Of a stretch of 8,964 nucleotides of DNA, positions 1 to 5,750 are shown in pieces (within the stretch, counting starts at the first letter, position 1; the number at the start of each line of letters is the position of its first letter). This DNA is from CAJGBR01 sp045637425. GTDB taxonomy: Bacteria > Bacteroidota > Bacteroidia > Bacteroidales > Rikenellaceae. The translations under genes were made by a program, and so were the position numbers. The notes below the pieces were generated by a model that saw nothing but the letters and a program-made list of their open reading frames with translations, was not told the origin of the DNA and did no database searches. The DNA lies in contig JAZTZL010000044.1 in the NCBI GenBank assembly GCA_045637425.1, forward strand, positions 1-8,964. The letters are read 5' to 3'.

Positions 1-5
1 GTCCG

Positions 6-100
6 AGGCTAAACGGATACGACAAATAATACAACAAATCAGGAATCGCGCACTTTGCACATCCCTGACTGTTCATTTGTCGTATTATTTATTTTAGCCT
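6..100. repeat. Imperfect long inverted repeat (possible MITE, recombination site or folded RNA)
   Basis: Three nested pairs of arms are visible. The outer arms are AGGCTAAA (6-13) and TTTAGCCT (93-100). The main arms are 24-39 and 75-90, which match at 15 of 16 positions when one is reverse-complemented (mismatch A33 against C81). The inner arms are CAGG (40-43) and CCTG (64-67). The two sides are unequal: 10 bases separate the outer and main arms on the left but 2 on the right, so the fold would have bulges. The core GTATTATTT also recurs as a direct copy at 165-173. There is no T-tract, so it is not a classic terminator. It could be a small non-autonomous element, a recombinase site or a structured transcript; which of these cannot be decided from the window, and whatever precedes base 1 is not visible. 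Confidence 0.5.
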
Positions 101-218
101 TTCCCGAATCGACAAACAGTAGATGACCATATAACTATAGCTCGTATTTTCTCCTCAAATGTAAGTATTATTTCTCATTTTACAAAATTTAAGTGTCTTT
201 TATATCTATCAATGTTCT

Positions 219-293
219 TTAGCGGATAGTTACAATACAGTTTTTCTCCTTGCTTGCGTTCACGTAGAACAGCACCTTAAATGTACTTCGCAT
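219..293 (-). pseudogene. N-terminal remnant of a tyrosine recombinase/integrase (24 codons)
   Basis: Read on the minus strand from ATG at 293-291, the frame gives MRSTFKVLFYVNASKEK, then NCIVTIR and a TAA stop at 221-219. From memory of the family, this closely resembles the start of the arm-type DNA-binding domain of Bacteroidetes tyrosine recombinases, which usually begin M(R/K)STFKxLFY...K.G.VPIMGRITING and run to about 400 residues. The match stops just where GRITING should begin. The following bases in all three frames give no such motif, no core-binding domain and no R...HxxR...Y catalytic residues. It is therefore a fragment, not a simple one-base frameshift. A Bacteroidetes -7 element lies 24 bases upstream of the ATG, so the preserved piece is promoter plus the first 24 codons. 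It is too short to have recombinase activity. Alternative: a chance or functional short peptide. Confidence 0.6.
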
Positions 294-317
294 AATCCAA
301 TCTTTTTTTGGGGGGTG

Positions 318-325
318 CAAAATTA
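318..325 (-). promoter_or_regulatory. -7 element upstream of the recombinase remnant
   Basis: The minus strand reads TAATTTTG, a full match to the Bacteroidetes -7 pattern TAnnTTTG, followed by C as often seen. It lies 24 bases upstream of the ATG at 293. I do not see a TTG at the usual 19-21 base distance upstream, so the -33 half is weak or missing. Its position relative to the remnant start codon is what makes the call plausible. Confidence 0.4.
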
Positions 326-441
326 TATATCAGTAAGTTATACATTTATACGCAATATAATGCAGAACTATGAAACGTGACGACACAAAGAAAAATCTTA
401 CTCGTTTTCGGGTAACGATTAGGCAACCGTTCTATTTCATT

Positions 442-457
442 ACCTTGCGACCTTGCG
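442..457. repeat. Tandem duplication of ACCTTGCG
   Basis: ACCTTGCG occurs twice head to tail (442-449 and 450-457) and is followed by TTTCTTTGC. It resembles the short CGCAAAG/CCTTGCG-type periodic repeats that I recall as common in intergenic DNA of Bacteroidetes. Only two units are present, so this is a minor low-complexity feature. Confidence 0.55.
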
Positions 458-706
458 TTTCTTTGCTAAATTGCCATTTTCCGTATTTTCGAGATTTTCA
501 GCGTAATGCGTTTATTATCAGTGCAAGATGCACTATTATTCCGATTTCGGTTGATTATTCCAGCGTTTTTTTGTAACTTTTTAATATCCAGTGGAAACTA
601 CGATAAGGTGATGGTTTCTAATGTTTGTTGTGTTATTTTCGGTAAATACATATTTCCCGATTGTGCAGTAGATGGGCATTTTTTCTTTTCCTTGTTTTGA
701 AAATTG

Positions 707-735
707 TGTGGTGATAAGTAAATAAATGTGGTGAT
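707..735. repeat. Two direct copies of TGTGGTGAT, 20-base period
   Basis: Exact 9-base copies lie at 707-715 and 727-735, so their starts are 20 bases apart, close to two helical turns. Such phasing is compatible with a protein-binding site such as integrase arm sites or an activator. Two copies in AT-rich DNA can also arise by chance. Confidence 0.35.
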
Positions 736-916
736 GTTTCGTTCGAAAAGTAGGTAATTTATAATAACTGAATAATCAAATTATTAGTGATTTTCTTGAT
801 GCTGCCATCTGTGAAAACTAAACACTATTTTCACTTTCATTAATTTAAATACTTTATAAGACAAATTTCGCACTTTTGTGACATAATTATCAGTTTAAAT
901 TGCCTCTATCCCCCTC

Positions 917-953
917 CAAAAAATAAGGAGCCGATAGATATTATCGGCTCCTT
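917..953 (-). terminator. Rho-independent terminator of rpmE2
   Basis: A perfect 12-bp stem is formed by AAGGAGCCGATA (925-936) and TATCGGCTCCTT (942-953), with a 5-base loop. Read on the minus strand, the stem is followed by ATTTTTTGG, a proper T-tract, while the plus strand has only GTTTCG after it. It begins 32 bases past the rpmE2 stop codon, so it closes the minus-strand rpmE2 transcript and insulates it from the AT-rich left region. Confidence 0.9.
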
Positions 954-985
954 GTTTCGTTAGTATCAGTCTACCTAGTTCCTGA

Positions 986-1249
986 TTACTTCTTACGATT
1001 ATCGTAGTGCTTTTGATAGCGGCTCATAAACTTATCAACGCGTCCTGCGGTATCCACCAACTTCATCTTACCTGTATAGAACGGGTGAGATGTGTTAGAG
1101 ATTTCCATCTTGTACACGGGATAGGTTTCGCCGTCCACTTCGATAGTTTCACGTGTCTGAACGGCGGACCTGCACAAAAACACATGGTCGTTTGACATAT
1201 CCTTGAATGCTACGATTCGATAATCGCTAGGATGAATTTCCTTTTTCAT
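986..1249 (-). CDS. rpmE2: 50S ribosomal protein L31, type B
   Basis: This 87-residue protein is a component of the large ribosomal subunit that helps bridge it to the small subunit. It begins MKKEIHPSDYRIVAFKDMS and carries the signature SHPFYTGK in the middle, with a basic tail ending RYQKHYDNRKK. Its length equals that usual for type B L31. Only one cysteine (Cys26) is present and there is no CxxC pair, so it is the zinc-independent (C-minus) form. The ATG at 1249 is chosen because it gives the canonical N-terminus; the 57 bases upstream up to 1306 contain a good promoter and no Shine-Dalgarno sequence, as is usual in Bacteroidetes. It is a single-gene unit: own promoter at 1288-1319, own terminator at 917-953. 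The upstream peptidase gene on the same strand ends 87 bases away. Confidence 0.96.
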   Translation of the reverse strand: MKKEIHPSDYRIVAFKDMSNDHVFLCRSAVQTRETIEVDGETYPVYKMEISNTSHPFYTGKMKLVDTAGRVDKFMSRYQKHYDNRKK

Positions 1250-1287
1250 GTGTGTGTACTATTAGTTATAAATTAATTAATCGGGTG

Positions 1288-1319
1288 CAAAGGTAGTCTA
1301 AATTTTTGGTTCGACCAAA
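1288..1319 (-). promoter_or_regulatory. Promoter of rpmE2 (-33/-7, Bacteroidetes type)
   Basis: On the minus strand, TTTG (1319-1316) is followed after exactly 20 bases by TACCTTTG (1295-1288), then C. Both halves and the spacing fit the Bacteroidetes sigma-A consensus. The -7 box lies 38 bases upstream of the rpmE2 ATG. The -33 half lies inside a perfect inverted repeat (1305-1319), which is listed separately. Confidence 0.8.
1305..1319. repeat. Inverted repeat TTTGGT-TCG-ACCAAA at the rpmE2 -33 element
   Basis: The 6-base arms (1305-1310 and 1314-1319) are perfect complements with a 3-base centre. On the minus strand the site begins 18 bases past the peptidase stop and contains the -33 TTTG of the rpmE2 promoter. 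Two readings are possible. It may be an operator whose occupation would block rpmE2, or a weak terminator hairpin for the peptidase transcript. The second is less convincing, because only three T residues follow the stem (AAATTTAG). A nearby AT-rich inverted repeat, TTATTT/AAATAA, spans about 1321-1336. Confidence 0.5.
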
Positions 1320-1336
1320 TTATTTCGAAAAAATAA

Positions 1337-2533
1337 CTATTTCAAACCGAGTTTTTTAGCAATGTGCTTAGGAAGTGCATCTTTGTGAACGATGATGTTC
1401 ATTGTTTTGTAGCGAGCAAATGCCTTAGATGCATACCAGATACCTTTGTATTTACCAGCAGGACCCCAAGAGTTCTTAACCATATAGTATTCGTTGCCAT
1501 CTTGGTCTTTTGCGATACCATAGATTTGCATACCGTGGTCGTCAGTTGTTTGCCAGTTGTCGTAAGCAATTTGGCGTTCTTCTTGAGTAACCCATTTTTG
1601 AGGACGTGGTTGGTTGATCATATTCTTTTCTGCTGGAGAGAGCTTCAACCAACGAGCCATATCTGAACCTGCGAGTTCTTCGATAACTTTAGCTTGGTCA
1701 GGCAAAACTGCGATACCATCGCGAGAGAAACCTTCTTCACTTACGTCGCTACCCCAAGCGATTGTGAAACCTTCCATAATTGCGTGGTCAAACACTTCCA
1801 TCAATTCGTCGATAGGCAAGTTGTATGACAAAGCCCAACGCCAGTTGTCTTGGATTTCAAGAACAAATTGTGAGTAGAACGGGTGGTGTGTGTATGAAGT
1901 CAAAGATACATAATCATCAGCATTCAAACCTGTTGATTCGTAGAAAGACTTCGGAGTGTATTCCTTACCATTGTAAGTGAATTTTTCAGGACGTTTGCCC
2001 AAGTAGATATCGTGAACTGCTTCGATAGCCTTTTTCCAGAGAGGCATACCGTTAGCGTCAGTTTGCATACTGCGTTGTTTGCCTTTTGCAATTGCAGCAA
2101 CAACTGCGTCGCTTACTTGTGTGAGTTCATTGTGGTTACTCAAAGTATCACCGTACATTACGCCCGGACGCATTTCTGCTTCAGGAACCAAACCATAGTG
2201 TTTCATTGCGTAGATTACATCATAGAATGAACCACCTTGTGAGAATGAAGCATCACCGTGAGTGCGAACTGCTTTGTCTGCACGATCGAGGTAAGTGTTG
2301 TGTACGATGTACATTTCGCTCAAATCGTATACACCTTTACCCAAACGGATAAGTTCTGATTCGATGAATGCGAGTGCTGAGTAGCTCCAGCAAGTACCTG
2401 CGCGATTTTGATTCTTAATGCTTGTAATCGGGTTTTCTTTTACTACGGTAAAATTGAAACCCTCCTCTTTTTTCTGAGCAAATGTGCTCACAGAGAGCAA
2501 CAATGCTGCTGCCAACAAAATTGTTCTTTTCAT
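1337..2533 (-). CDS. Exported C1B-family cysteine peptidase (bleomycin hydrolase / aminopeptidase C-like)
   Basis: This 398-residue papain-like protease is predicted to act in the periplasm or outside the cell. Residues 1-20 (MKRTILLAAALLLSVSTFAQ) form a signal peptide with likely cleavage after TFA. The catalytic machinery is complete: oxyanion Gln42 and nucleophile Cys48 in NQNRAGTCWSYSA, His333 in TDDHGMQIYG, and Asn354 in VKNSWG. YVSLT (208-212) and NLPIDEL (238-244) match the C1B (PepC/bleomycin hydrolase) branch rather than plain papain. It is shorter than cytosolic PepC/BLH enzymes (about 435-455 residues), and its C-terminus ends KKLGLK. Cytosolic relatives trim peptides as aminopeptidases; an exported form would fit scavenging of peptides, but its real specificity is inferred. 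Arginine codons are essentially all CGT/CGC, unlike the CGA-rich plus-strand genes, which suggests strong expression. It has its own promoter. Confidence 0.9.
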   Translation of the reverse strand: MKRTILLAAALLLSVSTFAQKKEEGFNFTVVKENPITSIKNQNRAGTCWSYSALAFIESELIRLGKGVYDLSEMYIVHNTYLDRADKAVRTHGDASFSQGGSFYDVIYAMKHYGLVPEAEMRPGVMYGDTLSNHNELTQVSDAVVAAIAKGKQRSMQTDANGMPLWKKAIEAVHDIYLGKRPEKFTYNGKEYTPKSFYESTGLNADDYVSLTSYTHHPFYSQFVLEIQDNWRWALSYNLPIDELMEVFDHAIMEGFTIAWGSDVSEEGFSRDGIAVLPDQAKVIEELAGSDMARWLKLSPAEKNMINQPRPQKWVTQEERQIAYDNWQTTDDHGMQIYGIAKDQDGNEYYMVKNSWGPAGKYKGIWYASKAFARYKTMNIIVHKDALPKHIAKKLGLK

Positions 2534-2576
2534 CTGTTAGTTTTAGGTTTTAAAAGTTAATACTAAAATTTGGGTG

Positions 2577-2607
2577 TAAAGGTACGACTAATTCCATTAA
2601 TTCGCAA
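2577..2607 (-). promoter_or_regulatory. Promoter of the C1B peptidase
   Basis: On the minus strand, TTG (2607-2605) is followed after 20 bases by TACCTTTA (2584-2577), one base off TAnnTTTG. The -7 box lies 43 bases upstream of the ATG at 2533, leaving an AT-rich leader of about 35 bases without a Shine-Dalgarno sequence, which is typical of this phylum. Confidence 0.7.
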
Positions 2608-2721
2608 TAATAACCCCAATTTTGATAACTTTTTTATTTGCTGCAGCTCGTGTAGTAAGGTGTCGCTTTTTGCATAATTTGTGTCATATTTCTCATAATT
2701 GAAGATAATTCGGCTTTTGAA

Positions 2722-2754
2722 TTGGTAATTTTCTTCGAATTATGGTTACCTTTG
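2722..2754 (+). promoter_or_regulatory. Promoter of the patatin-radC unit
   Basis: TTG (2722-2724) and TACCTTTG (2747-2754) fit the Bacteroidetes promoter pattern, with a slightly long 22-base spacer. The -7 box overlaps codons 2-5 of the upstream in-frame ATG at 2742. Transcription should begin near 2760, so that ATG would not be on the message. This supports the ATG at 2778 as the real start. The site sits back to back with the peptidase promoter, about 115 bases away. Confidence 0.65.
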
Positions 2755-2777
2755 TGAGGTTAATTACTTTGGTAAGA

Positions 2778-4991
2778 ATGAGAAAATTTATCATTACCAT
2801 ACTGCTTGTTGTAGTGGGATTGGGGATTCGGGCTCAGTCCGTTGGCGTAGTGTTCAGTGGCGGTGGCGCAAAAGGACTTTATCATATCGGGATTCTGAAA
2901 GCACTTGAGGAGAATAATATTCCTATCGACTACGTTGCTGGGACATCTATGGGTTCGATTGTTGCGGGACTCTACGCGATAGGCTACACTCCGCAACAGA
3001 TGAACGATTTGTTCGTATCAGACCTTGTAAAGGTATGGATGTCGGGCAAAATAGAACCTAAATATGCGTTCTTCTATAAACAACAGACCCCTGCGGCGTC
3101 GATGATTTCGGTTAATATCGACAGAAACAAGTTGGGAGTCAAAGCCTTGTCGGGAAGCCTGATACCTTCGCACGCAATAGATGTTACATTTAACGAGTTG
3201 TTTGCAGGCGCAACTGCGTTGACGAAGGGCGATTTCGACAAACTCTTTGTGCCGTTTCGATGCGTAGCCGCAGATGTCTACCACCGCAAGGAACTCGTTT
3301 TCAAAAAGGGAGACATCGGAGCTGCTATCAGAATGTCGATGTCTATTCCGATAGTTTTCAAGCCGATGAAGATTGATTCGACACTGATTTTCGATGGCGG
3401 TATTTATAACAATTTCCCGTGGAAAACTATTGATGAGGACTTTTGTCCCGATGTAATCATAGGCGGGAAGTGTGTTTCGGATATTGTAAATCCAGATGAA
3501 AGTAATCTGGTCGGACAAGTTGAGATGCTGACAATGATGCATACCAATTACGACCTGCCATCAGACAAGGGTATTATGATTGAACGAATCTTCAAAGATA
3601 TCGGGATATTGGATTTTGACAAAGCTCAGATAATTATTGACCGAGGATATGCCGATGCAATGGCGGCAATGCCACAGATTAAGGAGAAGATTACGCGTCG
3701 AGTATCACCCGATTCGCTGGCAATGAGAAGACTCAATTTCAGGTCGCAGTTGCCAGAGTTGATTTATAATAAACTTGAGATTGAGGGGCTAACCCCGGTG
3801 CAGATGGACTATGTGGACAAACTGCTGAAAATAGACCACGGTAAAAACAAAACATTTACATTCGATAAATTCAAGAGTTCATATTTCAAGATGCTCTCTG
3901 AGGGGGATATTACGGGAGATTTCCCATTCTCTGAATATAATGACTCGTTGGGGGTATTCTCGCTCAAAATGAAGATGCAGGCTAAGCCGAGCCTCAAAGT
4001 GATGTTCGGTGGTAATATTTCATCAGGGGCGCTCAACGAATTGTTCTTTGGTGCTGAGTACAAGCGAATCGGCCGAACTTTGAAGAGTTATTATATGGAC
4101 GGTTTTATCGGAAATTACTACGTTTCGGGCAGAGCAGGGCTTAGAACCGATTTCATTGCAGGTTCGCCGTTTTATGCCGATTTCCTGTTCACATTTAATC
4201 GGTATAACTATCTGAACGGATCGAATTCAAACTCATCGCCATATATTCGCCAGATGGAACACTTCGCATCTGCATCGGTCGGATTCCCAATCGGGAGAAA
4301 ATCAGTTGCATCATTCTACACAAATATAGGGCAGAATAACTATAAATATCGTCAATCTACAGATGGAGAGGAGTCTAATAGTCGATTCAGATATGCAGAA
4401 ATTAGGGCTCACGTCGAGCATAATACACTGAACCATAAACTCTATCCGACACGAGGTGCTAGACAACTGTTTTCGGGAGTGTATGTCTTTGGTGATGAGT
4501 ATTCTACAAACAGAACTCGCCACCATTGGATTGGAGGTAAAATGTTGCGCGAAGATTACATCAATGCTGCAAAGTGGTTCAAGCTCGGTTGGCTTGTGGA
4601 TATGGTAGTTACTACGCGTCACGAAATGGAGAACGAATATGTAACCAACTTCACTCAGCCTGCGTTTATGCCTACACCGCACTCGCATACGCTCTTCCTT
4701 CCCGAGTACCGAAGCGACTCTTATCTGGGACTGGGGTTGATGCCAACGTTCTGTTTTACGCCGAACTTCTACCTGCGCAACGATCTCAATATGTTTATGC
4801 CAGAAAGTTTTTTCAAGGTATTCAATGTTGATAACAAGGCGCGATATATGTTATCATCAACTCTTGTCTATCAGTCAATCATTGGTCCGGCGAGCCTGAC
4901 AATAGCGAATTATGATGGAGGGCGTGGTCGCTGGTTCGTAGTCTTTAACTTTGGACGATTGCTGTTCAATCGTTCGGGATTGTCCTACTAA
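2778..4991 (+). CDS. Patatin-like phospholipase with POTRA and outer-membrane barrel (type Vd-like)
   Basis: From ATG 2778 this is a 737-residue protein predicted to hydrolyse acyl esters of phospholipids and to be anchored in or exported across the outer membrane. Residues 1-20 (MRKFIITILLVVVGLGIRAQ) are a signal peptide. The patatin domain (about 22-300) has the oxyanion loop GGGAKG (28-33), nucleophile Ser57 in GTSMG, and Asp206 in DGG, so the Ser-Asp dyad is intact. A POTRA-like segment follows (about 328-402, starting YNKLEIEGLTPVQM). The rest (about 405-737) shows alternating aromatic/polar strands like the BamA/surface-antigen barrel and ends LLFNRSGLSY. This architecture is known from PlpD-type autotransporters and is common in Bacteroidetes. 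The in-frame ATG 12 codons upstream is rejected because it overlaps the promoter and spoils the signal peptide. radC begins 15 bases after the stop. Whether the phospholipase is released or stays attached is unknown. Confidence 0.92.
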   Translation: MRKFIITILLVVVGLGIRAQSVGVVFSGGGAKGLYHIGILKALEENNIPIDYVAGTSMGSIVAGLYAIGYTPQQMNDLFVSDLVKVWMSGKIEPKYAFFYKQQTPAASMISVNIDRNKLGVKALSGSLIPSHAIDVTFNELFAGATALTKGDFDKLFVPFRCVAADVYHRKELVFKKGDIGAAIRMSMSIPIVFKPMKIDSTLIFDGGIYNNFPWKTIDEDFCPDVIIGGKCVSDIVNPDESNLVGQVEMLTMMHTNYDLPSDKGIMIERIFKDIGILDFDKAQIIIDRGYADAMAAMPQIKEKITRRVSPDSLAMRRLNFRSQLPELIYNKLEIEGLTPVQMDYVDKLLKIDHGKNKTFTFDKFKSSYFKMLSEGDITGDFPFSEYNDSLGVFSLKMKMQAKPSLKVMFGGNISSGALNELFFGAEYKRIGRTLKSYYMDGFIGNYYVSGRAGLRTDFIAGSPFYADFLFTFNRYNYLNGSNSNSSPYIRQMEHFASASVGFPIGRKSVASFYTNIGQNNYKYRQSTDGEESNSRFRYAEIRAHVEHNTLNHKLYPTRGARQLFSGVYVFGDEYSTNRTRHHWIGGKMLREDYINAAKWFKLGWLVDMVVTTRHEMENEYVTNFTQPAFMPTPHSHTLFLPEYRSDSYLGLGLMPTFCFTPNFYLRNDLNMFMPESFFKVFNVDNKARYMLSSTLVYQSIIGPASLTIANYDGGRGRWFVVFNFGRLLFNRSGLSY

Positions 4992-5006
4992 TAAATACGG
5001 TTTGTT

Positions 5007-5696
5007 ATGGCACTCAAGAAAAACGGCGATCAAATATCAATAGAGAGTCAAATACGAATGAAACTGATGAGTCGCGGTGTTTCCGAACTGACCAATGCCG
5101 AATTGTTAGCTCTGGTTATGGGTGTTGAGACTCGTGATTTTTCTCCTGCAGAGGTCTCGCGAGAGATGATGCGCGAATTGGATAACAATTTGATTGAACT
5201 ATCAAAAACCGACTTCAATAGGTTGAGAATGACCGGTGCTATGGGAGCCGTGCGGGCTGCAGCCGTTACGGCAGCATTGGAACTCGGCAGACGATATCGA
5301 GTAGCCCAAGTAGAACAACAGGACTTCATCGGGTCGCTTGCAGATGTCGAACGAATATTTTCTCCGATGCTGGCTGATTTGCCTTATGAGGAGTTTTGGG
5401 TAGTATATCTCACATCGGCCAATAAGGTACAGTATAAATCAAAAATCAGTCAGGGCAGTGTAAATGGTACGTTGGTGGATAATCGACTGATTCTCAAACG
5501 TGCCATCGAACGTCTTGCCTCGGGAGTAATCCTCGTACATAACCACCCGTCGGGCGACTGCACTCCGTCGCAGAACGACAAAGAGGTGACGCAAAAGTTG
5601 CAGGAAGCTGCGCGATTGTTCGATATTTCGCTCATCGATCACGTTATAATATCTTGTAACGGAGTGTTCAGTTTTAGAAATAAAGGATTGCTTTAA
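5007..5696 (+). CDS. radC: RadC-family JAB/MPN domain protein
   Basis: This is a 229-residue cytosolic protein of the usual RadC length. The N-terminal helix-hairpin-helix-like part (about 15-98) contains RMKLMSRGVSELTNAELLAL and LRMTGAMGAVRAAAV. The C-terminal MPN+/JAMM metal-binding domain (about 105-229) has the hallmark HNHPSGDCTPSQND, giving His178, His180 and Asp191 as metal ligands, with Glu128/129 as a candidate catalytic acid. All key residues are present, so the fold should bind zinc. Despite its name (DNA repair protein), the cellular role of RadC is unsettled; early radiation phenotypes were reassigned to another gene, and the JAMM domain suggests a hydrolase. It lies 15 bases downstream of the patatin gene and probably shares its transcript. 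No Shine-Dalgarno precedes the ATG. Confidence 0.95.
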   Translation: MALKKNGDQISIESQIRMKLMSRGVSELTNAELLALVMGVETRDFSPAEVSREMMRELDNNLIELSKTDFNRLRMTGAMGAVRAAAVTAALELGRRYRVAQVEQQDFIGSLADVERIFSPMLADLPYEEFWVVYLTSANKVQYKSKISQGSVNGTLVDNRLILKRAIERLASGVILVHNHPSGDCTPSQNDKEVTQKLQEAARLFDISLIDHVIISCNGVFSFRNKGLL

Positions 5697-5750
5697 TAGG
5701 GTTGGTGTGGTATTTGCGTCGGTCAGGTAAATTTTCTAATTTATTTGACT

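Larger units (their letters stand above)
326..924. other. AT-rich stretch with no supportable gene
   Basis: About 600 bases hold only short open frames (for example 370-576 and 506-700, plus strand). Their translations are rich in Phe, Cys, Ile and Arg and look like translated non-coding DNA, with no recognisable domain, signal peptide or transmembrane pattern. I see no tRNA-like cloverleaf and no CRISPR spacing. Apart from the two small repeats listed separately, a weak AT hairpin near 772-786 (AATAAT / ATTATT) is the only structure I see. It may be decayed mobile-element sequence, given the recombinase remnant beside it, but nothing in it proves that. Confidence 0.6.

Noticed and set aside
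442..457. CCTTGCG repeats as the edge of a CRISPR array
   Set aside because: There are only two directly abutting 8-base units with no spacers, and no cas gene is in the window.
370..700. Two short overlapping plus-strand open frames (68 and 64 codons) as possible small genes
   Set aside because: Composition is like translated AT-rich non-coding DNA, they overlap each other in different frames, and there is no promoter, signal peptide or recognisable motif.
925..953. Hairpin near 925-953 as a small RNA or riboswitch
   Set aside because: A perfect stem with a T-tract on the minus strand just past the rpmE2 stop is fully explained as a terminator.
2640..2647. Palindrome GCTGCAGC in the divergent promoter region as an operator
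   Set aside because: It is an isolated 8-base palindrome of chance length with no second copy or clear relation to either promoter.
2742..2777. ATG at 2742 as the patatin start
   Set aside because: A perfect -7 element overlaps these codons and the next ATG gives a standard signal peptide.
3018..3542. A 174-codon open frame on the minus strand inside the patatin gene
   Set aside because: It is antisense to the conserved patatin domain, where the plus-strand frame contains all catalytic motifs; the antisense peptide shows no domain.
5745..5750. TTG at 5745 as the start of the DsbA-fold gene
   Set aside because: It adds only two residues before a normal ATG at 5751, and ATG is the more likely start.
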